From contig CAYLOC010000112.1 of assembly GCA_964385195.1 (NCBI GenBank), positions 1 to 10,676 on the forward strand: a DNA stretch of 10,676 nucleotides, in the 5' to 3' direction. The position numbers and the translations under genes were made by a program. This DNA comes from CAYLOC01 sp964385195. GTDB taxonomy: Bacteria; Actinomycetota; Actinomycetes; Propionibacteriales; Nocardioidaceae. The notes under the pieces are model-generated. The model made no database searches and was not told the DNA's origin. It was given only the letters and a program-made list of their open reading frames with translations. Numbering within the stretch: the first letter of the stretch is position 1; the number at the start of each line of letters is the position of its first letter. Positions 1-4,641 of this stretch are shown piece after piece.

Positions 1-1323
1 GACGATCATGTCGTCGCTGCGGGCCTGGTACCAGAAGTAGCCGTCCTCGTCGCGGGAGAACGTGTCTCCGGTGATGTTCCAGCCGTTCTGCACGTACAGC
101 TGCTGTCGCTCGTCGGCCAGGTACCGGCAGCCGGTCGGACCCTTCACCGCCAGCCATCCGATCTCACCCGGCGGCAGCTCGGCGCCGGACTCGTCGACGA
201 TGGTGGCCACGAACCCCGGCACCGGGCGGCCGGTCGACCCTGGGCGGATGTCGTCACCGGAGGACCCGATGAAGATGTGCAGCATCTCCGTCGACCCGAT
301 CCCGTCGATCATGCGGACACCCGTTGCCTCCCGGAACGCCTCCCAGGTGGCGGCCGGGAGGTGCTCGCCGGCGGAGACACACTCCCGCAGCGTGGACAGG
401 CGGTCCAGCCCGCCGGCGTTGATCATCGCCTTGTACGCCGTGGGGGCGGTGAAGCAGATCGTGACGTCGTGCGCGTCGATCAGGTCGGCCAGCTGCCCCG
501 GCGACGCTTTCTCGATCAGCAAGGTCGAGGCTCCCACCCGCAGCGGGAACACCACCAGACCCCCCAGGCCGAAGGTGAAGGCCAACGGCGGGGTACCGGT
601 GAACACATCATCAGGGGTCGGCTTCAGCACGTGCAGGGAGAACGTGTCGGCGTTGGCGAGCACGTCGCGGTGGAAGTGCATGGTGGCCTTCGGCCGCCCG
701 GTGGACCCGGAGGTGAACGCCAGCAGCGCCACGTCATCGACCGCGGTCTGCACGTCGTCGAAGGTGCCGTCGTACGCCGAGGCGCGGTTCACCAGGTCGT
801 CGCTGTCGTCGGCGTCGCCGCCGTAGACCAGGATCGGGACCGACCCGATGTCAGAGGTGCGCAGGTCCTCGGTGAACCGGTAGTCGCAGATCGCCACGTC
901 GATCCGGGCGATCTCATGGATCGTGCTCAGCTCCCCCGGGCGCAGCAGCGGCATCGTGGTGACGACGACCGCCCCGGCCTTGAGAACACCGAGCCAGGCA
1001 GCCACCAGCCACGGGTTGTTCGGGCCACGAAGCAACACCCGGTTGCCGGGGACCACGTCGTACTGCTCGGTCAGCACCCGCGCCACGTTGTTGGCATGGC
1101 GACGCAGGTCGCCGTAGGACCATCGGGTTCCGTCCGGTGCGAGAATGCACGGCCGGTCGGCGCCGTGGCGGGCGATCGTGGCGTCCAGCAACTCGGTCCC
1201 GCAGTTCAGCCGGTCGGGGTAGTGCACGTCGGGGAGGTCGAAACGGAACTCCGGCCAACTGTCCATCGGTGGCAGGTGATCCCGGCAGAACGTGTCGACG
1301 TGGACCGACGGCGTGAGCTGCAT
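1..1323 (-). CDS. Aryl-CoA ligase (benzoate / 2-aminobenzoate-CoA ligase type), 3' end outside window
   Basis: This is an adenylate-forming enzyme that activates an aromatic acid with ATP and CoA, in the cytoplasm. The 441 codons seen carry the P-loop TSGSTGRPK (204-212) followed by HFHRD, the A5-type motif DGIGSTEMLHIF (from 340, Glu346), TGD (Asp420) and the hinge RSDDMIV (435-441), where the window ends. The flexible C-terminal domain, about 95-100 residues in this family, is therefore missing only because of the edge. HFHRD after the P-loop and GIGSTEMLHIF are typical of the benzoate/2-aminobenzoate-CoA ligase branch rather than fatty-acyl ligases. ATG at 1323 is chosen because a perfect AGGAGG lies six bases upstream. 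It is divergent from a PaaX-family regulator (62-bp gap), as expected if its aryl-CoA product is the regulator's effector. The exact acid is not decidable: benzoate, 2-aminobenzoate, salicylate or a relative. The family call is firm; the substrate is inference. Confidence 0.92.
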   Translation of the reverse strand, partial: MQLTPSVHVDTFCRDHLPPMDSWPEFRFDLPDVHYPDRLNCGTELLDATIARHGADRPCILAPDGTRWSYGDLRRHANNVARVLTEQYDVVPGNRVLLRGPNNPWLVAAWLGVLKAGAVVVTTMPLLRPGELSTIHEIARIDVAICDYRFTEDLRTSDIGSVPILVYGGDADDSDDLVNRASAYDGTFDDVQTAVDDVALLAFTSGSTGRPKATMHFHRDVLANADTFSLHVLKPTPDDVFTGTPPLAFTFGLGGLVVFPLRVGASTLLIEKASPGQLADLIDAHDVTICFTAPTAYKAMINAGGLDRLSTLRECVSAGEHLPAATWEAFREATGVRMIDGIGSTEMLHIFIGSSGDDIRPGSTGRPVPGFVATIVDESGAELPPGEIGWLAVKGPTGCRYLADERQQLYVQNGWNITGDTFSRDEDGYFWYQARSDDMIV

Positions 1324-1329
1324 ATGGTT

Positions 1330-1335
1330 CCTCCT
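1330..1335 (-). promoter_or_regulatory. Shine-Dalgarno of the aryl-CoA ligase
   Basis: On the minus strand this reads AGGAGG, a perfect anti-16S match, with six bases between it and the ATG at 1323. It fixes the ligase start and stands out because most other genes here have no such site. Confidence 0.85.
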
Positions 1336-1352
1336 GCTCCGAGGCTGGCGCC

Positions 1353-1370
1353 TATGATCGGTGTGATCCT
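1353..1370. promoter_or_regulatory. Candidate operator with repeated TGATC, between ligase and PaaX-type regulator
   Basis: TATGATC (1353-1359) and GTGTGATCC (1361-1369) place two GATC tetramers five bases apart. They can be read as a direct repeat of TGATC at a period of 9 or as an inverted repeat around GGTGT. The element lies beside both presumed -10 boxes of the divergent pair, where a PaaX-family repressor would be expected to bind. No match to a defined site for this regulator is claimed. Confidence 0.3.
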
Positions 1371-1371
1371 T

Positions 1372-1377
1372 AGTATG
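1372..1377 (-). promoter_or_regulatory. Putative -10 box for the aryl-CoA ligase
   Basis: The minus strand reads CATACT, five of six matches to TATACT. It would give a transcript starting near 1365 with a leader of about 42 bases that includes the AGGAGG. It shares bases with the oppositely directed -10 of the regulator gene, so the two promoters should exclude each other. No convincing -35 was found. Confidence 0.4.
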
Positions 1378-1379
1378 CT
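1374..1379 (+). promoter_or_regulatory. Putative -10 box (leaderless) for the PaaX-family regulator
   Basis: TATGCT fits the actinobacterial TANNNT pattern and is followed by exactly six bases before GTG at 1386. Transcription would therefore begin at the start codon. No Shine-Dalgarno is visible upstream, which supports leaderless initiation. Confidence 0.5.
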
Positions 1380-1385
1380 CTCTTC

Positions 1386-2231
1386 GTGACGATGGTCAAG
1401 CAAGGTGCAGGCCCCGGCGGCTCCGGCGCGGGTCCGGCGCCGCGGCCGCAGGCACTGATCGTCACTGTGTACGGACTCTACGCCCGCGAGGAGGGCGGGT
1501 GGCTCAGTGTGGCCGCCCTGATCCGGATGCTCGCCGAACTCGGCGTCGAGGAACCGGCCGTGCGTTCCTCGGTCTCGCGGCTGAAGCGGCGCGACATGGT
1601 GGCGCCTCGCCGGGTCGACGGAGCCGCCGGTTACGCGCTCACCGCCACGGCCCGGTCGGTCCTCGATGAGGGTGACCAGCGGATCTTCGCGCGTCCCCGC
1701 CCGCAGCTGTCCGACGGCTGGCTGCTCGCCGTGTTCAGCGTGCCGGAGTCGGAGCGGACCCGGCGGCACGCGCTGCGCTCACTCCTGTCCTGGTTGGGTT
1801 TCGGCACCGTATCGGCCGGGGTATGGGTCGCTCCCGCCCACGCGGAACCGGCCACCCGGCAACTCCTGACGCGGCACGACCTCTCGTCGTACGTGAACCT
1901 GTTCCGTGCCGAGCACGTGGCGTTCGGGGACACCGCGAGCCTGGTACGGCAGTGGTGGGACCTGGACCAGCTCCAGCGCATGTACGACGAGTTCCTCTCC
2001 ACCTACCGCCCGGTGGCGCAGAGCCCGGCCCCCACCGGGGCGCAGGCGTTCGCGGACTACGTCCGCACGCTCACGGCCTGGCGTCGCTTCCCCTACCTCG
2101 ACCCCGGACTCCCCGACGACGTACTGCCCCAGGACTGGCACGGCGCACTGGCCGCCGACCTGTTCCGGCAGATCCAGGACCAGCTGGCCATGCCCGCCCG
2201 CGACTTCGTACACCAGGTCATCAGAAGGTGA
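1386..2231 (+). CDS. PaaX-family transcriptional regulator
   Basis: This 281-residue protein has the PaaX three-part layout. An N-terminal winged helix-turn-helix (about 22-95) contains LIVTVYGLYAREEGGWLSVA and the recognition stretch VRSSVSRLKRRDMV. A central Cas2-like segment (about 109-150) contains SDGWLLAVFSVPE and LSWLGFGTVSAGVWVAP. The C-terminal domain carries the family signature WRRFPYLDPGLPDDVLPQDW (about 235-255). E. coli PaaX, about 316 residues, represses phenylacetate genes and is released by phenylacetyl-CoA; relatives answer other aryl-CoA thioesters. Divergence from an aryl-CoA ligase suggests it represses that gene and perhaps itself. The GTG at 1386 is chosen because TATGCT ends six bases before it; the ATG two codons later (1392) is the alternative. 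The first 20 or so residues are Gly/Pro/Ala-rich and probably disordered. Family assignment is confident; target and ligand are inferred from position. Confidence 0.9.
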   Translation: MTMVKQGAGPGGSGAGPAPRPQALIVTVYGLYAREEGGWLSVAALIRMLAELGVEEPAVRSSVSRLKRRDMVAPRRVDGAAGYALTATARSVLDEGDQRIFARPRPQLSDGWLLAVFSVPESERTRRHALRSLLSWLGFGTVSAGVWVAPAHAEPATRQLLTRHDLSSYVNLFRAEHVAFGDTASLVRQWWDLDQLQRMYDEFLSTYRPVAQSPAPTGAQAFADYVRTLTAWRRFPYLDPGLPDDVLPQDWHGALAADLFRQIQDQLAMPARDFVHQVIRR

Positions 2232-2240
2232 CCCTCCCCC

Positions 2241-2290
2241 GAGTTGTCAGAAGCTGAGCACGTGATGACGTGTTGTACTTCTGACAAGTC
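2241..2290. terminator. Nested inverted repeat between convergent genes, probable bidirectional terminator
   Basis: TTGTCAGAAG (2244-2253) pairs perfectly with CTTCTGACAA (2278-2287), and two further outer pairs form after one mismatch. Inside the 24-base loop, CACGT (2259-2263) pairs with ACGTG (2268-2272) around GATG. No U-tract follows, which is common in actinobacteria. It fills the 62-bp gap between the converging regulator and RidA-like genes, so termination for both strands is the simplest role. A protein-binding dyad is the alternative. Confidence 0.6.
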
Positions 2291-2293
2291 GGG

Positions 2294-2686
2294 TTAGAGG
2301 ATGGCGTGGCCTTGCACCTCGACGAGGGCCTCGTCCTCCCAGAGCCGGTCGATGCCGATCCCGGCCATGGCGGGGTACGTCGAGCCAACCAGCCGCTTCC
2401 AGACCGTGCCGATCTCCCGTGCCTGGGCTTTGTAGTCGGCCAGGTCAACAACGTAGACGGTGAGGCTGGCCAGTTGTTCGGGGGTACCTCCCGCGACCCG
2501 CAGCGCCTCCAGCAGGTTGCCGAGCGCCTGCTCGAACTGCTCGACCACGCCGTCCCCCACAATGTTCCCGTCGGCATTGAGCGCGGTCTGCCCCGCGAGG
2601 AAGACGACCCGCCCTTCGCCGACGACGGCGTGGGAGAACCCCCTGGGTCGCGCCAGCGTGTCGGGGTTGATCCGCTCGATGCTCAT
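2294..2686 (-). CDS. RidA/YjgF-fold protein lacking the archetypal catalytic Arg (Rid4-7-like)
   Basis: This is a 130-residue single-domain protein of the RidA/YjgF/UK114 family, normally a cytoplasmic homotrimer. Recognisable segments are VFLAGQTALNADGNIVG, LASLTVYVVDLADY and TYPAMAGIGIDRLWEDEALVEV. Archetypal RidA hydrolyses reactive imine/enamine intermediates. Against E. coli RidA, the key Arg105 position (FPAR) is Met107 (YPAM), Ser30 becomes Ala in LAGQ, and Tyr17 becomes Phe; the Glu120 position is kept. It is therefore probably not a 2-aminoacrylate deaminase, but like the Arg-less Rid subgroups often found in catabolic operons. The start at 2686 overlaps the SDR stop in ATGA, and GGAGGAG (2703-2697) lies ten bases upstream within the SDR gene, so translation is coupled. 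A role in an aryl-CoA or amino-aromatic pathway is inference from context. Confidence 0.9.
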   Translation of the reverse strand: MSIERINPDTLARPRGFSHAVVGEGRVVFLAGQTALNADGNIVGDGVVEQFEQALGNLLEALRVAGGTPEQLASLTVYVVDLADYKAQAREIGTVWKRLVGSTYPAMAGIGIDRLWEDEALVEVQGHAIL

Positions 2687-3444
2687 GTGGGTGAGGCTCC
2701 TCCATCGACGTTGATTCCCTGGCCGTTGACCGACCCGTTGTCGACACAGAACAGCACCGCCTGCACCACTTCGTCGACGGTGACCAGGCGACCGGTCGGC
2801 TGCTTGTGCGCCAGAATCTCCTGGGCTTCCCGCTCGGTGCGACCGGTGAGGTCGGTGATCGTACGCACGGTCTGGCCGGTCATCGGTGTGTCGACATAGC
2901 CGGGACAGACGGCGTTGACCGTGACACCGCTGGTTGCGAGCTCGGCGGCAGCAGAGCGCACCAGCCCCAGCACCCCGTGCTTGCTGGCCGTGTACGCCGA
3001 CAGGTACGGCTCTCCGGTCTTGGCCGTGACTGACGCGATGACGACGACCCGGCCCCACCCGGCATCGCGCATCCCGGGGACAGCGCGGCGGATGCACCGG
3101 AACGGCGCGGTCAGGTTGAGCTCCAGCATCTGCTGCCACTGCGCGTCGGTGGTCTTCTCGACCCGCGCCGAGGTGCCCGCACCCGCGTTGGCCACGAGTA
3201 CGCCGACCCGTCCCCACTCGCGCTCAACGGCGTCGAACAGGTCGTCAACCGCGGATGCTTCGGTCAGGTCCGCAGGCAGGACCAGCGTGTCGCCTTCGCA
3301 ACCCGCGGCAACCTCACCGAGCTCGTCCTCGCTGCGAGCGGTGAGCGCCACGCGATAACCCGCCGCACTCAACCGGAGGGCTGCTCCCCTCCCGATACCA
3401 CGTCCGGCGCCGGTGACCAGCGCCACCGTGTCCTGCTGGCTCAT
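2683..3444 (-). CDS. Classical SDR oxidoreductase, probable 3-hydroxyacyl-type dehydrogenase
   Basis: This 253-residue classical short-chain dehydrogenase/reductase has a Rossmann fold with TGAGRGIG (11-18), NAG (86-88), Asn110, Ser138, Tyr151 and Lys155 (YTASK), so the full catalytic tetrad is present. PGYVDTPM and the C-terminal INVDGG are also typical. Arg37 after the second strand (LTARSEDEL) favours NADP(H) over NAD(H). It is expected to be cytoplasmic and tetrameric. The first gene of a two-gene operon, it overlaps the RidA-like gene by four bases (ATGA). Near an aryl-CoA ligase and a PaaX-type regulator it plausibly oxidises a hydroxyacyl-CoA intermediate, but SDR substrates cannot be read from sequence. 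The start at 3444 is supported by TAGGGT seven bases upstream on the minus strand, implying a leaderless transcript. Function class is certain; the reaction is not. Confidence 0.93.
   Translation of the reverse strand: MSQQDTVALVTGAGRGIGRGAALRLSAAGYRVALTARSEDELGEVAAGCEGDTLVLPADLTEASAVDDLFDAVEREWGRVGVLVANAGAGTSARVEKTTDAQWQQMLELNLTAPFRCIRRAVPGMRDAGWGRVVVIASVTAKTGEPYLSAYTASKHGVLGLVRSAAAELATSGVTVNAVCPGYVDTPMTGQTVRTITDLTGRTEREAQEILAHKQPTGRLVTVDEVVQAVLFCVDNGSVNGQGINVDGGASPT
2697..2703 (-). promoter_or_regulatory. Internal Shine-Dalgarno for the RidA-like gene
   Basis: GGAGGAG on the minus strand, ten bases before the ATG at 2686, lies within the last codons of the upstream SDR gene. With the ATGA overlap it supports coupled translation and fixes the RidA-like start. 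Confidence 0.6.
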
Positions 3445-3451
3445 ATCGGTG

Positions 3452-3461
3452 ACCCTATCCT
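3452..3461. promoter_or_regulatory. Overlapping divergent -10 boxes driving two leaderless SDR genes
   Basis: The ten bases ACCCTATCCT hold two -10-like hexamers that share the TA step at 3456-3457: TATCCT on the plus strand (3456-3461) and TAGGGT on the minus strand (3457-3452). Each is followed by exactly seven bases and then an ATG, at 3469 and 3444. The whole gap between the two start codons is 24 bp, so both transcripts probably begin at or next to the start codon, with any -35 lying in the opposite gene. No good -35 was seen. GAGG on the minus strand (3463-3460) lies too far upstream to be a convincing ribosome site. Confidence 0.55.
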
Positions 3462-3468
3462 CGTCACC

Positions 3469-4137
3469 ATGGAGAACCAGCGGTCACCTGTCTGTCTCAT
3501 TGTCGGCGTCGGTCCTGGGGTCGGGACGGAGACCGCACGACGGTTCGGTGCCGCCGGCTACGACCTGGCGATGATCGCCCGGAACGAGGATCGGCTGCAA
3601 ACCCTGGAACAGCAGCTGCAGTCCGAGGGTGTGACCGCGGGATGGACGGCGGTGGACGTGACCGATGACGCCGCGTTCACGGCAGCGGTGGAGCGGTTCG
3701 GCCAGCACACCGGGCACATCGACGTACTGCACTTCAACCCCAGTGCGACCACGATGGCCGATCCGCTGACGCTCACACCGCAGCAACTTCTCGCCGACGT
3801 GCACCTGGGCGTGGCCAGCCTGTTGACCGCCGTCCAGGCGGCGCGACCGTTCCTGTCCTCCGGTGCGCGCGTGGTCGCCACCGGCAGCATGTCCGCGGAC
3901 TCCCCGTGGGCTGCTGCTGCCACGGTCGGCGTACAGAAGGCAGCGCTGCGCAACCTCGTGGGCGCGGTGGACGCCAGCCTCGCACCTGCGGGCATCCGTG
4001 CCGCAACCCTGACGGTGCACGGCGTCATCGAAGCAGGGGGCAGGCTCTCCCCGGAACGGATCGCCGACGCGCTGTACGACCTCAGCCAGACCCCGGACGC
4101 GGACTGGCGCACGGAGGCACACCTCCGTTCGACCTGA
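3469..4137 (+). CDS. Atypical SDR-family protein without the catalytic Tyr
   Basis: This 222-residue Rossmann protein resembles SDRs but departs at the signature sites. The dinucleotide loop is GVGPGVG (13-19) instead of TGxxxGIG, NAG is replaced by NPSA (90-93), the active-site Asn position is His112, Ser140 is present, and YxxxK reads VGVQK, so Tyr is Val153 while Lys157 remains. Arg38 after the second strand suggests NADP(H) if a nucleotide is bound. The C-terminus is short compared with the usual 250 residues. Loss of Tyr argues against normal hydride-transfer chemistry; such proteins may bind a ligand, have shifted chemistry, or act as a partner subunit. It is divergent from the classical SDR over 24 bp and may share its expression. 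The start at 3469 is chosen from TATCCT seven bases upstream. Family is clear; function unknown. Confidence 0.88.
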   Translation: MENQRSPVCLIVGVGPGVGTETARRFGAAGYDLAMIARNEDRLQTLEQQLQSEGVTAGWTAVDVTDDAAFTAAVERFGQHTGHIDVLHFNPSATTMADPLTLTPQQLLADVHLGVASLLTAVQAARPFLSSGARVVATGSMSADSPWAAAATVGVQKAALRNLVGAVDASLAPAGIRAATLTVHGVIEAGGRLSPERIADALYDLSQTPDADWRTEAHLRST

Positions 4138-4155
4138 TCAGAGACCCAGATCTTG

Positions 4156-4168
4156 ACATCATGACAAA
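4156..4168. promoter_or_regulatory. Possible -10 / dyad before the small membrane protein gene
   Basis: CATCAT (4157-4162; four of six matches to TATAAT) ends six bases before ATG 4169, which would fit a leaderless start. The surrounding TGACATCATGACA (4154-4166) is a near-palindrome with one mismatched pair and could bind a regulator. Weak evidence. Confidence 0.25.
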
Positions 4169-4612
4169 ATGGCGAGCCCAGAACCCGAGGAACTGTCCAG
4201 CCACGACGCCGATCAAGGCCGCCCGCGACGGCGACGGAGAGTAACGGCGCTGTTCGCCTCGGTCACCCTTCTTGTCACGTTCGGCGTGGGGCTGTTGGTG
4301 GGATGGCAGGTGCTCGGGAAACCGGATACCGATTCATCGCCCGAGGCGGAGGCATGCCGGTTGGCGCACCAGGTTCCGCATGACCTGAGCACGTACATCA
4401 AGAACTCCGAGGACCCGCTGACGGATCCGGTCGTCTATCAGGTGCAGGCGATCCGCCCGCTGCTCCAGGCCGCCGCGTACTCCGATAACGGAGATGCAGA
4501 CCTGCGGAGGGCGGCGGAGCGACTGAGCGTGGCGATCACCAGAGTCGACTCCGCCAAACTCTCCAGCGGACTGGACGAGCTCCGCGCGCTGTGCGCGGAG
4601 CGGGGTCTCTGA
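4169..4612 (+). CDS. Hypothetical single-pass membrane protein with extracytoplasmic helical domain
   Basis: This 147-residue protein is not recognised as a member of a named family. An acidic then strongly basic N-terminus (RPRRRRR, about 18-24) precedes one hydrophobic segment (about 28-50, ALFASVTLLVTFGVGLLVGW). By the positive-inside rule the rest, about 95 residues, should lie outside the membrane. That part has two cysteines (in EACRLAH and ALCAERG) that could form a disulfide, and looks helical and Ala/Leu-rich. The start codon has no Shine-Dalgarno; a weak CATCAT six bases upstream allows a leaderless start. The stop is 29 bp before the CLC gene on the same strand, so the two may be cotranscribed and the protein could be an accessory of the channel, but nothing in the sequence proves it. 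The out-of-frame ATG at 4161 is not used, since its frame closes at 4244. Confidence 0.75.
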   Translation: MASPEPEELSSHDADQGRPRRRRRVTALFASVTLLVTFGVGLLVGWQVLGKPDTDSSPEAEACRLAHQVPHDLSTYIKNSEDPLTDPVVYQVQAIRPLLQAAAYSDNGDADLRRAAERLSVAITRVDSAKLSSGLDELRALCAERGL

Positions 4613-4626
4613 CCCGACTGGGATAC

Positions 4627-4635
4627 TGGGATAAT
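4627..4635 (+). promoter_or_regulatory. Extended -10 promoter of the leaderless CLC gene
   Basis: TGGGATAAT is an extended -10 (TGn plus GATAAT, one mismatch from TATAAT). Six bases separate it from GTG 4642, the spacing expected if transcription starts at the start codon. A weak -35 candidate, CTGACC (4609-4614), leaves a 15-bp spacer, acceptable with an extended -10. Confidence 0.6.
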
Positions 4636-4641
4636 CGCCTG

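Noticed and set aside
62..1389. Long plus-strand open frames opposite the aryl-CoA ligase
   Set aside because: Their translations are low-complexity and match no family, whereas the minus frame gives an uninterrupted ligase with all motifs. They are antisense shadows of high-GC coding.
2687..3217. Long open frame upstream of the RidA-like start as an N-terminal fusion
   Set aside because: It is simply the third frame of the SDR gene on the same strand. The SDR frame carries all catalytic motifs, and ATG 2686 has both a Shine-Dalgarno and an ATGA overlap.
4153..4158. Perfect TTGACA taken as a -35 box
   Set aside because: No -10-like hexamer is found 15-19 bases downstream; that interval falls inside the coding sequence beginning at 4169 and is GC-rich.
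4161..4244. Alternative ATG at 4161 as a separate gene or start
   Set aside because: It is out of frame with the membrane protein and stops after 27 codons with no recognisable product.
4591..4641. Upstream GTG start for the CLC protein (17 extra residues)
   Set aside because: It would overlap the preceding gene and place the start upstream of the extended -10 at 4627-4635. GTG 4642 sits six bases after that box and fits a leaderless start.
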